Part shown: piece after piece, positions 45,560 to 56,289 of the stretch
How the letters are laid out: each line of letters starts with the position of its first letter
How positions within the stretch are numbered: the first letter of the stretch is position 1
Source of the DNA: Areca catechu
Taxonomy: Eukaryota > Streptophyta > Magnoliopsida > Arecales > Arecaceae
NCBI GenBank assembly: GCA_021397845.1
Contig: CM038049.1
Coordinates: 107,042,877-107,106,876, forward strand
Direction: 5' to 3'
DNA length: 64,000 nt
Notes under the pieces: generated by a model
The model's input: only the letters and a program-made list of their open reading frames with translations
Told to the model about the DNA's origin: nothing
Databases searched by the model: none
Made by a program: the position numbers and the translations under genes

Positions 45560-46838
45560 TGATGCGGCACGCATATGATTAATGTTTTGAATATGGGGTT
45601 TGTAGAGCAATGAAACCTAATTACATTAGCATTGTACTCATCATAATAAGTCTTAAGGATTACATGAAAAGGGACTTTTACTTGATTAGACACAATCCTA
45701 AATTAAGAAGGAAGAAGATCTAGATAATAGGGGCTAATGATTGTGGACTTACCGTGATGAGCTTTCCAACCTTCTTTTGATTCAAACCTTGAAACTACCA
45801 ACGCTCAGAACTAAAGAACCTTGGATAATAGAGATCAGAACCCTGGACTTGGGCTTCAGCTTGTTGGTTCATTGTCAAGGAAGACCCTGCTTGCAACTCG
45901 AAAACCTCGAAGGACCCTGCACATAAAGAATAAGAGTTAAGGAAGAAGAAAGGCATGCATATGGAAGGGATGGAAAATTTGTGAGCAAAGAAAGAGATCT
46001 GAGATGGCCTGGCCGACTCCAAGGCCTTCTTCTTGACTTGGACGTTGGATGCTTGAAAGAGAGAATAGTTTGGTGTGGAAGAGGGGCTTAGAGATAATCA
46101 CTCAAAACATAAAACTTCAATTCAACTTCAACTTTCATTAATCTCCAAAAATCAAATCCCCTTTACAATGGGACGTCCAAGGCTTTTTAATAGCCTTACA
46201 AAACTTTTGAAATTTGAAAACTCCCCAAATTGTGGAGGATTACAAGGGAGGTTGGAGGATATGGGGCCTTGTTACATGGGATAAGGAGAAATTCATGGAG
46301 ATTCTCCCCAAATTGTGGAGGATTACAAGGGAGGTTGGAGGATATGGGGCCTTGTTACATGGGATAAGGAGAAATTCATGGAGATTGGCCGGTTTCTTTG
46401 AATTCAAAATGCTTGGTCGATCTTCCATTTAGATGCCCATTTGAAGGTGACGTGGCTGATGATGTGGTGTCCCTGGTGGCTGCTTTGTTGGCATGGTGAT
46501 GTGGAATTCCAGCTTGGTGGACCAAGGTCTTGATTTGGAAGCTCCAAGTGGTTTGGTGAACCTCAACTTGAAGTAGCTTGGACTTGATTTAAATAAACCT
46601 AATGGAACTCTAATTGAGTTCTTATTTGAACCCAGATTGAGACAGGACATAATTACAGGACTCGATTGGACATAATTACAGGATTCATGAAATTGAAACT
46701 AAGTAATTACAGGACTCTTGAAAGTAAATTGCCCTTTACAAGAAAAATTTAACCTAGTGATTTTCGATCCAAAGTGGAATCAGGTTAACCTTATTTGAGT
46801 GAGGTTTTATTCTGCTTCTGCTTCTGGTGTCCACACCA
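45560..46838 (-). repeat. 5' LTR of element E
   Basis: 1279 bp, near-identical to 41671-42924 and carrying the same 83-bp duplication (46221-46303 and 46304-46386). The extra ~23 bp near 46660-46685 is a local duplication around ATTACAGGACTC. Confidence 0.9.
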
Positions 46839-47150
46839 CTACCCTACGGTAAACCCGAAGATGCACCGGGGCGGGCCTGAATAGCCTACCTTAGCTATGA
46901 CAGGGATGCACAGGGATAGCTCAGATGCCCTACCCTACGATAAATCCAAAGACGTGTTGAAGTGAATCTACATTACTCACCCTGTTAGTAGCAAACATTT
47001 GGTGAGATGGCTCAACCGATCCCATTCCATCTATAGATTCCTAATGGCTCTGCAAAGTCTACACTTTCGTTATATCATAAGGTCTACACTTTGTAGTACT
47101 TTAAGATACACCATTCATAGAGAAAGAAAGAAGTAAGAAGAAAGTCAATT
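46839..47150 (+). repeat. Tat 3' region: tandem repeat resumed, then unique sequence
   Basis: It starts with the CTACC duplication and finishes the second repeat unit (CTACGGTAAACCCGAAGATG, CACCGGGGCGGGCC, GCCTACCTTAGC). A third, diverged unit follows to about 46970 (CTACGATAAATCCAAAGACG). After that no feature is seen until the antisense frames. Confidence 0.6.
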
Positions 47151-47199
47151 CCTTCATTTCATTTTTGCATTTTTACAAAACAAAATAAGAAAGAAAGAG

Positions 47200-47767
47200 A
47201 AGAAAATAGTTAACAGTGTAGATAATGGGAAAGCAGATCTAAAGACCACCTGCTGGCCCTTTCCCATGCTGGTGGGAGGTGTCGAGGTTTTGGAAGGAGG
47301 ACGGGGAGGCTCCAGAGTTCCCTTCTGATTCAGACTCAGACTTCTCTTTGAAGTCAGAGTCAAATTCATGATCGGGGAAGGGATAGAAGGCCTAATGCTT
47401 TCTAGGCCCTTCAAATTATAGTACCTGAAAGCCTTGTCCCGGTGCTCCCGGAACCCTCGATGGTAGAGTCCAGAACCACCTCGGTGACCTCGTCCTTATA
47501 TGCTGAAGATGCCATGAAGTTTGAGATGGCTTCCATCGCCTTCTTTCTGGCCTCTTTCGTCTCTACAGTAGCCTCTTCGACTCAAGCCGTAGCCTCCTCC
47601 AGGCTAGCCTCCAAGACCCGGACCTTCTTCTCCAAGCGAGCAATGACCCCCTACGGGTCATCATCGTCGCCTCTCCCAGGAGCCTTTGAACTAGGCTCAC
47701 CCTCCATTCGAGTGCTGGAGGCCCTCTTCATAACCGCCCTTCGAAGATCGGAAACATTAAACTTCAT
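47200..47767 (-). pseudogene. Antisense ORF of the Tat element, short coiled-coil module (third copy)
   Basis: From the ATG at 47767 the minus strand reads MKFNVSDLRRAVMKRASST, an acidic spacer, then a coiled coil (VIARLEKKVRVLEASLEEAT ... VETKEARKKAMEAISNFMAS) and SAYKDEVTEVV. Two in-frame stops interrupt it. The block AISNFMASSAYKDE corresponds to AIMDFRKSSEFQME and AIEFYKNSQAFKDE in the two longer antisense genes upstream, so it is a truncated relative. Function unknown. Confidence 0.55.
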
Positions 47768-48501
47768 CTCGATGATGTGCTAAGGAAAGAGGGCAACTTT
47801 CAAGGTGAGAGTTTGAAGTTTTGATGGCCTACGAAAGGAAAGAGCAGGGTCCTATTTAAAGGGACCCTCCACCCACAGACAGCCGCAAAGAAACATGCTC
47901 CACACCTTTCCCCAAACGTGCTAGGGATGCCACATGTCAAAATGATGCCTCGAAATCCAAGTTGTCACTGTGGGAATGGTACGATCGCCAATAACTGCTC
48001 TTGGGGATAGAGACCATTGGCACTTCAAACCCAAAAGGATCTCCCTCAGATAGTTACAACATTAATGACCATTTCTTAGAAAGGAAAAATTTGGCGACAC
48101 CCAGGATGCGTGGGGATGCGACCGTTCGAATATCCATGCACTCATCGCAGGCAACGAGAATTATGCTTAATGTTCCTTAATCAGTGGCCAATGGGGAAAT
48201 GACACCTGTTTGCCACGTCCCTTCCAAGACAAAAGGAATAATTACGATGGGTAACTGACATCAGCCTAGCCTAATCGGGGTCAATCTTGGTCCAAAGGAC
48301 TGGAAATCGATAATGGTACTCCGATCCTATTTCAGAATTCATCCTCAATATTGATCTCGAACTGAATGGTCTTCGGCTTACCGACCAGAGAGGAATCACA
48401 CCAAAAAGAAAACTCAAGAGGGACTAGTTTGAAAAGAATTAGTCACTAATTTCAAGGAGGAGATATTATAGATAGCTAAAAAAAGAGAAAATATAGCAAG
48501 T
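47768..48501. other. Spacer between antisense ORFs
   Basis: No supportable gene is seen on either strand. A reversed TATA-like CTATTTAAAG at 47850-47859 lies upstream of the 47767 start on the minus strand and could be its promoter. Confidence 0.4.
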
Positions 48502-49737
48502 TTACTCCTTGACAATCTCTTCGGCAGTCAAAACAAAAGTAAGGATTGATGTCGTTTCAGGTTGAACCTTGGAGTCTTCAAATTTATCCTTCGGAATGGC
48601 GAGTAAGGATAAGTCCAAGCCAGGGTAAAGTTTCTTAATTTTATCTAGACAATCAGCATAACCCGAAGAGTATCCTTCCGACATGGCTTTTCCTCCCTCA
48701 TCCTTGAAGGCCTGAGAATTTTTGTAAAACTCAATAGCCCCGGAAGACCTCTCTTCGGCCTGCATGACCCTTTGGTTAGCCACTGAAAGGTCTATCTCTA
48801 GCTCATCGATCCTTCTCCTCAATTCAGCCAAATGAGACTTCAGCTCCTCAGCATCTCGTAAAGTCTCCCTCAATATCCATTCAAGAGAAACCACTTTCCT
48901 CCTCCTCTCCTGTGCAATGATCGCCACCTCGGCCACCTGTGCCTGAAAAATACCCAGCTATCTTTTCAAAACATCGTTCGAGGCTATTGCCTTGCCCATC
49001 TCTTCTTCTACGGCACCTGAAGCTTTACATCAACATCTTTCTTAGCTACAGCCACGTCCATTCGACTCCGAAGACCTTTGTTGAAGCTGATGGACTCATG
49101 GGCGCCATTCTCCAGCAAAGAAAGGTCACGAAAAATCTACAGAATAAAAAGTACGCACAAGGTCAGTTCAGTCGATGAATGCGAACAGGTAACATGCATA
49201 TCGGAAGCTACCTGTTGTATCCCAAGAAGGATAGCAGGAAGAGGATTCCTAGATTCTTGCCTCCTGGCTCTGACAGTAGGGATATCGCATCCCACAACTA
49301 GGGTCGCAGGCTTAGCATCTTCGATGCATGAAGAAACCCCTTCGGCATCCTGTGGGATCGACTTCTCGAATGGACCGATCGGCACGGCCTTCCCAGGGGA
49401 AACTGATTCCTCCCCTGAGGAAGAACCTATCTCAATAGGATCACTACTCCCGGCCTGGGTGCATGGCAATGCTAGCACACACCTCTACCTCCGATCTGAT
49501 CTCCTCACCTAGAAGCCTCTCGTTGGCCTCTCCTTGGCTACCCACCTGAGTTATGCTAGGTTTGGCTTCATGCTGCAACAAACCCTCAGAACGGTGCGAG
49601 GATAGGGAGGCGAGAATGGTGTTGGAAATAGCATTACCAGGAGCGAATGGTAGTCGATCCAAGGAAATCATCTTCCTTATATCGAGATAGGCAAAGCCCA
49701 AGTCAAGTGCCCTCGTTTGTAGCGGGCTCCTAGGCAT
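48502..49737 (-). pseudogene. Antisense ORF of the Tat element, C-terminal coiled-coil part plus decayed upstream exons (second copy)
   Basis: The frame 48936-48502 (144 aa) is a long coiled coil (LRETLRDAEELKSHLAELRR, RIDELEIDLSVANQRVMQAE) followed by EGYSSGYADCLDKIKKLYPG and LDLSLLAIPKD. Upstream frames 49737-49444 and 49478-49137 have acidic Ser/Glu-rich sequence (EIGSSSGEESVSPGK) of the kind found in the middle of these proteins. The HPFF-type N-terminal domain is not seen here. The C-terminal layout matches the gene at 50185-52442, so it looks like a duplicated, shortened relative. Antisense genes in this position are known in Tat-lineage elements; their role is not established. Confidence 0.55.
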
Positions 49738-50184
49738 GCCACACGTGGTTGCCCTAATAAATCAGGACCTTAACTGATGTGCTGGGAGGGACCACTAAAA
49801 GGCTGCAGCCACGATGATCCCTGCTCCCACACATAGTCATTATGGCCCTGATCACCACCACCTCTCCAAGTGACGACATAACGGTCACTACACCCCCGGT
49901 AAGCTGGTAAGCCAAAGGTTCCCCTCATATAAGAATTTCCTACTTGTTTTGCAGTCTAAAAGGAGGAACCTATGTTCATAAGAATTGACTCAACAAAGGG
50001 CTGCATGATTCAATCCATCACCAAAACCAATGACTCTACCTAAATCAAGTTCAAAAATGCCATACATGGAAAGCATCATAGTATACACAGAAAAGGAAGG
50101 ATGCTCATTAATTCAGGAGAATCTATTGGTTACATGCCAAAGGAAGAGAAGAAAGGGATACAAAGCCCAAAGCCTGATAAGTCC
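49738..50184. other. Spacer between antisense ORFs
   Basis: About 450 bp without a supportable gene; the plus-strand frame that overlaps 50030-50482 is the mirror of the acidic tail of the minus-strand ORF. Confidence 0.4.
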
Positions 50185-52442
50185 CTACAGATCAGCCAGA
50201 AAAGACTCCACATTGGCAGTACGGAGTATCTCGTCAATTTGGGCAGGAAGGATCTCTTCAACCTGGGCCAAGGCTGGAGAACCTTCAGCCTGGACTTCCT
50301 CTTTAGCCTGGACCAGAATTGTGCTCAAGTCCTGGACAGAAACTGTGCTTAGGTCCTGGACCGGAACTGCGCTCAGGTCCTCGACTCCGATCGGGACTTC
50401 TTCACTCTGGCTCGACATCTCTTCAACCTCCTCAATGGCCCCAATCTCCTCCTCTTCTTCTACCTCAATGTCAAATACATGAATGCTGGAGAGATCAAGA
50501 CCAGGAAAGACCATGCTGACCTTGGCAAGTCTATCATTGAAGCCATGTTGATAGCTGTACAGGCTTGCTACATTCATTTCCATTTGGAATTCTGAAGATT
50601 TTCTGAAATCCATAATAGCTTTAGCCACCTGCTCTTTCATGGCTTTGGACTCCCTCTTAGCTGCTTCAGCCTCCAAGGCCACCTCTTTGGCTCTTGAAGA
50701 TGCCTCTTCGACTCTCGAAGATGCTTCTTTGGCCCTCTTGGTTGCCTCCTCAGCCACCTTGGCCAGGTCTTTAGCCCTCTCCTGGCCCTCCTTAGCAGAA
50801 CGTTCCAAGGAATCAATCTGCTCTTATTCCTCCTCAACTCTGCCCCCTGTCCTGCAATTGTCAGGTGGGCATTCTTCAATTCACCCTTCAGGCCCTGAAC
50901 TTTGGCATCCATGTGAGTAAGCTAATTCTCCATGGATTACTTCAATTCCTCGGCCACCTCCCTTTCGGCCCTAACCACATGGAGCTCCTCCTTCAAGCTA
51001 TGAATGAGGCTATCAATGCTCCCTAGGCCCTCTTCCATGAAAGTAATGTCATAGACCAGCTACACCCACAAAATAAGGTGTAAGACCAGTCATAGATTGA
51101 ACGACCCATTGGGCAAGGAAGGGATGATGAACATCTCACCTGTTGCAGAGAAGAATAGGTAGAATCATACACCCTGGTGAGGCTCCGACCTCAGACGACT
51201 GCCAAATCATGAGGCAACAAAGTATCCTTCAATGCCCGCCTAGCAATGGTGAGGACCAAAAGACCCCTCGTAGGGAAAAGCTCCGAAGAGTCCACGGGAT
51301 GACTCCCACTTGGAGGAGCCTCTCGGGCGGACTCCTCCTCAAGTTGCGGTGCCTTGCCCCTATCCACCGCAAGGGTGCAAGGGGGTGGCACATCGACCAC
51401 CAGAGATGAACTCTCTCTTATCTGAATTGGAGAGCTAGCCTTTGGTAGAGATTCAACTAGCTGAGGCCCTACTGGAGCCTCCATCAATGATACCACATCT
51501 CCCCCAGAGGTTCCTCTGGAGGATGAGGTGCTTCTACTTCTCTCAGGATCATCCCCCCGGGCCTTCTTCCATACCTCTGTTTCTGAAGGATCCTGAGCCA
51601 TCCTTTTTGTGGAAGACTAACGAAGCCAGCCCAAAATAGGCTTCATTCCACCACCTGCAAATAAAAAGGTCCTTCTGAGTCAACTGGACTACAAAGGAGT
51701 TAAAAAAAGAGAGCCAAAAACTTCTGCCATTTATACCTAATGCAGGGAACTCGCTGATCCCTACGAGATGGAGATTGCTCTCCTCCAACATTTCATGGAG
51801 GGGAGCGGCCTCTGAACCAGTCAGTAAGGCATAATCAGACTTATCGACCGCCAAAACATTTTTTCCATCATTGGCAACTAGGAGTGGCTCCCTCCACTCA
51901 CTACTGAAATCCTACGGTTTGGTAGACAACATAAAAATCAAGTTGGGCTTCCACCCATGGATGGCATTGGGCATATCCTTTATGATCTGGCGACCAGGCC
52001 AAGGATTGATCACCCATCATTCGTGACCATTGAAATCTCTCTTGAGAATAAAAAGAGCGATGAATAAATTGGTCCCAAGAATCATGTTGGCTATGTGACA
52101 TCGGACCAAGAACCCATAGATATTTCAAATACTATTCGAAGTCGACTACGCGAGCACTATCTGGTATATGCGAAAGACTTTGACGAAGAACGGATGCAGA
52201 GAAAATTGAAGACCGGCCTTTAAATAATCTTCGTATATGGCAAGATACCCGATGGGAGGTTTATGCACCCGCTCTTCAGATGTGGAAAGTACTAGAGGAA
52301 ACCCTTCGGGAACATGATAACGCTCCCGAAGGTGGGCAATCTTCCTCGCTGAGACAGAGCAGGAAACTAACTCCGGACTCACCACATCATCAATCTCAGA
52401 AGGCCCAACCTTTTCCCCTTGACTTTCTATGGTCTCAGCCAT
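50185..52442 (-). pseudogene. Antisense accessory gene of the Tat element (putative gypsy-type transposon domain, Transposase_28-like)
   Basis: I place the start at the ATG at 52442 (MAETIESQGEKVGPSE). The N-terminal domain has IAHLRERYHVPEGFPLVLST, PPIGYLAIYEDYLKAGLQFS and LHPFFVKVF, which is the pattern of Pfam Transposase_28 (putative gypsy-type transposon). Exons continue through 52128-51901 and 51854-51745. A probable intron (donor TTAG|GTATAAAT near 51735, acceptor TTTGCAG|GT near 51656) leads to a Ser/Glu-rich part (51601-51191), then a coiled coil and EEVEEMSSQSEE-type acidic tail (50808-50185). Stops and shifts break several joins. It runs antisense to gag-pol between the tandem repeats and the 3' LTR, as in Grande-type Tat elements. 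The function is unknown. Confidence 0.65.
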
Positions 52443-53053
52443 AAATAAAAATGGAACAAAGAAACAAAAAAAAGATTCTACCTGCGGAAGGGACCGATAG
52501 CCAAGAATAGGGAAAGCTGGCCCAAAGTTGAAGATATGCAAGGATGAAGAAGCTTCCTTAGCCAGACCTTTTCTCCTTCCCAAAAAGGGACAAGGAAACT
52601 CTAGAGCAACATCTCGATAAGGGGAACCATCTCCCCAAATCCGCAATGAATGCTCAAGATGGCTGTGCAATCCCAAACAGTCCTAAACTGATTTGACGCG
52701 GAATAGACCGAATGTCATAATCCGTGCAACACCAATCCATGGCTAAGATGGAACACGCTTCCTTTCCAAGGGACAGGAAGAGGCCACAACCTCTATCCAA
52801 ATCCCAATGAAAAGATCGGCTGAATCGTTGCACAACAGAAAAAGGAGGGACAGTCCCTAGTCCGCCCTCTCCTTTTTCAAACTCCAATCAGGTGGCAACA
52901 GCTGTCCATCACCTGATCCTTGAATCAGCCAGCAGTTATGGCAGACGATCCAATCAGAGATTTCGTAATTATCTGCCACACTATTTCCCAGGGAAAAATG
53001 ATAACCCAGTAATACTTTCAATCTTTGAGGCAGATCGTCATTTCAAAAACTGA
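52443..53053 (-). other. Upstream region of the antisense gene
   Basis: The minus-strand frames at 52676 and 52887 extend upstream of the chosen start without a recognisable domain. The region probably holds the promoter of the antisense gene. No clear TATA box was fixed. Confidence 0.35.
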
Positions 53054-53067
53054 GAGTGGGGGGAAAA
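53054..53067 (+). promoter_or_regulatory. Polypurine tract of the Tat element
   Basis: The purine run GAGTGGGGGGAAAA directly precedes the 3' LTR start TGTTGGGATATG. It primes plus-strand DNA synthesis. Confidence 0.85.
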
Positions 53068-53204
53068 TGTTGGGATATGTCGGTTCAAGCATATATCAGC
53101 CACCGGTTCGACCGGTCGAAGACGTTTCTCCCAAACCATGCACTTCAAACCAAAGTGCCCAGAAGAAGCCGAACAACTGACGGACAAGCCGAAGCCGAAG
53201 CTCT
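53068..53204 (+). repeat. 3' LTR of the Tat element, first 137 bp
   Basis: It matches 6368-6505 of the 5' LTR with scattered differences and stops at AGCTCT where a CACTA transposon begins. The 5' LTR reads AGCTCTCAACTTC at the same place, which locates the insertion exactly. The rest of the LTR lies to the right, beyond the window. Confidence 0.85.
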
Positions 53205-53216
53205 CACTATAAGAAA

Positions 53217-53830
53217 TAGGGCCATTTCCGAGGGATTTTCCGAGGGAAAAAGGAAAAAATCCGTCTGAAATTTATATTTTTGACGAAAACATGGTCGTCG
53301 AAAAAACCATCCTCGAAAAATTTTTTCAAGGAATTTTTCTGAGGGAATTTATTCTTCGAGGGAATTTTCGATGGAATTTTTCCATTGGAAATTTTTGACA
53401 GATTTTTCGAGAGAAAATCTCCGAGGGATTTTTCGAGGGAACATGTCTGAGGGATTTTTGAGGAAAAGTTTTTGAGTGATTTTTCGAGGGATTTTTCGAG
53501 GGATTTTTCAAGGGATTTTTCGAGGGATTTTTTGAGGGAGAATTTTCGAGGGATTTTTCGTGGGATCATGTCCGAGGGATTTTTTGAGGGAAAATTTTTG
53601 AGGGATTTTTCGAGGGAAGATTTTTGAGGGATTTTCTGAGGGATTCTTCGAGAAATTTTTCAAGAGATTTTTCGAGGGAACATGCCCAAGGGATGATCCG
53701 AGGGAAAATTTCTGAGGGATTTTCCAAGGAAAAATTTTCGAGGGATTTTTCGATGGGTTTTTTGAGGGATTTTCCTATGGGTCTTTCGATGGATTTTCTG
53801 AGGAATTTTCCAAGGGATTTTCCATGTTTT
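53217..53830 (+). repeat. Subterminal repeat array of CACTA element 1
   Basis: About 600 bp consist of dozens of variants of CGAGGGATTTTTCGAGGGA in both full and partial form, at a spacing of roughly 15-20 bp. In CACTA elements such subterminal motifs bind the element-encoded TNPA-type protein. The ORFs here (Lys/Ser/Phe-rich on the minus strand) are translations of the repeat, not genes. Confidence 0.75.
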
Positions 53831-54249
53831 TCGATGATAAATGAATCATGAAATTTAGGACATGATGATGGAAAACTCTTAGAGCAAAGATTCACACCAT
53901 TTAGTCATCCATACATGCACAAATTTTTGAAATGGAATAATATTTACACATACCTATTTAAGTTTAAATATGACCATTTAATATCTAATCAAACTCAAAG
54001 GGATAAGTGTTATTGGTTAATAACAAACAAAAAAAGAGATATAAAAAACTATCTCTTGAAATATCAATATGGATAATAAAGTCAATAACCATTGCCAGTA
54101 ACAAAGCATGAAGAACAATAGTGATCTTTGACCTATTTGTACACCAGTAAAAATGATAATGTATGAACTATTACAATGAAATGCAGTTTAAAAATAAAAG
54201 GTGCAATGAATCTTTCTTCAATTTTTTTTAAAAAATAAATTTACATCTT

Positions 54250-54600
54250 TCATAAGAGCAAACGAAATTCTGCAATTTAGTTTCTCCTTCCAAGCATCAA
54301 GTTGGAGAGAGAAGGAACACCTTGCACCCTCATCTCCTCCTGGCATCTTTTTATTTCTTCTGGATCTGTAAACATTAAACAATGCAAGAGTTACAGGTAT
54401 TTACAAGTACATACACTTTCTAGTATAAACTTATTTTCATATCGAATTTAAATAGCTTAAATGTAATTACATATGCATGCAAGTGTATTTTATGCCAAGG
54501 TAACAAAAGAACTTACTTGATGCTAACATAGCATTTTCATCACCAATCCCATCTCCACCACCAAGACCATCAAAGATATCAAAACTACAAAAGAAATACA
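54250..54600 (-). pseudogene. Two probable exons of an unidentified gene (3' end)
   Basis: On the minus strand one exon reads FDIFDGLGGGDGIGDENAML and ends at a consensus donor (CAA|GTAAGTTC near 54520). After an intron with an A/T-rich interior the next exon reads DPEEIKRCQEEMRVQGVPSL then SNLMLGRRN and a stop (54370-54270). The splice signals and the clean stop suggest real exons. I do not recognise the protein. It could be an element gene or a captured host gene fragment, as with the U2AF-like piece at 56290-56880. Confidence 0.4.
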
Positions 54601-55383
54601 ATAATGATATATACTAAAGATCTCCAAATCACATGAATTTTTGATAGTAAACATTTTAGAAATGGTAGATCGCATCCAATGGCACAAATCATTGGTACGG
54701 GGTACCTAGCTATCGAGTTTAGACTTAGCTTATTTAAATAGTTGTGTAGGTACCCACATGTTAGCTCTACTTTATACAGATAACCTTTTTCTCTCTTACT
54801 ACTAAAGCATCAACTTCATAGCTCTAGCAAGGCATCAAACAAATCAAGGAACTGAATTTTTTCTCGTGTTTTGAGAAAATAGCCATAACAAGAGCTAGCA
54901 AACAACTATACTGCCAAGATAATGCTGCAGTTTTACACCATTGCAGGATAAGATACTCTTGTTTTAATATTCTCAATATTTCCAAACAAGAACCTATAGA
55001 CCTTAATTTGTTAAAACGATGGTCCACTTCATCGTGCAGGTATTCTATATTCTAAACCATGAGATCCTCTCAAAATTAAAATATTACAATTCACAAAATT
55101 CTTAAGCACTAACATGCTATCTCCCCAGAAAAGATGGGAATAACTTTTCTAGGAGACCAGGTTCAACTTCACACAATCTATAGGAAAAGTATAAACATGA
55201 TGATAACAGATGAGCTTCGGTATACAAAAGTGCCCAACAATACCATGCACAGTAGAGACTTTAGAATTGGAAGATATATCAAGGCAATAATTTTTCAAGA
55301 GAGGGAAAAAAATTCAGCTACCTATCTAGCATCATCCCTAAATTTCTCCTAGCCCACAGCCATTCTAACCAAACTTATGCACT
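54601..55383. other. A/T-rich internal sequence of CACTA element 1
   Basis: No supportable gene. The short frame 54824-55027 has no recognisable domain. Confidence 0.35.
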
Positions 55384-55619
55384 CACTACAGCAAAACAGG
55401 CTTTTCTCGACGCTATTTTTGACCTTTCCTGATGCTTTAAAGCATCGCTAAAAACCTTTCCCATGCTTTCCTGGGAGTCGCAAGTGCAAGAGTGGAGAGA
55501 AATTTTTCTCAATGCTTTTTGAAAGCGTCGACGATTTTTTTCAACTCTTTAAAGCATCGAGAATAAGGTTATTTGCTACTTGGTGGGAGATTATATGTCG
55601 AAAACCAATATAAATCATT

Positions 55620-56285
55620 TTCTCGATTAAAATGTTAATATAAATTAGGTTTGACATTTATATCCTCATAAATTCCTTAATTATGTATTTACCCTTTTAA
55701 ATATATATATATATATATATTCCTAGATCAAGTTTTCTTTTTAATAACATGTTTAATCTTTCTTGTCACTCACATTAGATAACATTATTAAACTACCATT
55801 GCCTCACAAAATTTTATACGGTAGTTAAACGATCTAACAAGTGAGCTGTTCTGCACGATCATAGATAAATCTCAAATAGGACATATTTTTTGAAAATATT
55901 TATTTTTTATAATTAAACTCAATATCAGGCACGGTCACATAATCTAGTGGCATGGATTTTTAGATAATAAAAACACACTGTACAAAGTACCAGATAATAG
56001 ATATCATTATTTAATCACTAGTGACTTGGTATCGACTAGCCACTTAACCGAGTGTTTAGAATCAACCTGGAGCTTGCAACAATGAACCTCAATGGATAAG
56101 CATAATTGAATCCTTCTGCCATATCAATTCAAATAGCAACTTGGATATTATAGAAGCTTAACTTGAAAACTTCGTTCAGCCAATGCAAATACAAGTCCTA
56201 TTGAATGGATTAATATGCAAATTGTTCACTAAACAAAGCCCAATTTTGGAGTTCAGAAGGAAATGAAAGCTTAAAGTGACTGTTG
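55620..56285. other. A/T-rich noncoding stretch with a TA dinucleotide run
   Basis: A (TA)n microsatellite lies at about 55702-55720. No coding or RNA feature is seen. Confidence 0.5.
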
Positions 56286-56289
56286 AATG

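Larger units (their letters stand above)
41671..46838 (-). mobile_element. Non-autonomous chromodomain-type LTR retrotransposon E (complete, youngest copy)
   Basis: It is flanked by the perfect duplication CTACC (41666-41670 and 46839-46843). The LTRs (41671-42924 and 45560-46838) are almost identical apart from an insertion of about 23 bp in the right one. The total is 5168 bp with a 2635-bp interior containing primer site, leader, ORF1 and ORF2. It belongs to a different LTR subfamily from B, C and F but has the same coding plan. It is the best copy for studying the family. Confidence 0.93.
53205..55383 (+). mobile_element. CACTA (En/Spm-type) DNA transposon 1, left end
   Basis: It starts CACTATAAGAAATAGGGCC, the CACTA terminal inverted repeat, inserted in the Tat LTR after TCT, the presumed 3-bp target site. 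It is followed by a long subterminal repeat region. The other terminus is not seen; the given right limit is the next CACTA terminus at 55384, which may be a separate element inserted inside it. Confidence 0.75.

Noticed and set aside
47442..47783. Plus-strand ORF of 113 aa
   Set aside because: The minus strand over the same bases gives the coiled-coil module related to two neighbouring antisense ORFs, which is the better supported reading.
50030..50482. Ser/Thr-rich plus-strand ORF of 150 aa
   Set aside because: It is the mirror frame of the acidic tail of the antisense Tat gene on the minus strand.
53207..53895. Lys/Ser/Phe-rich minus-strand ORFs
   Set aside because: They are translations of CACTA subterminal repeats in arbitrary frames, without any domain.
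55702..55720. TA-repeat as a promoter
   Set aside because: It is a plain dinucleotide microsatellite with no gene in a suitable position.
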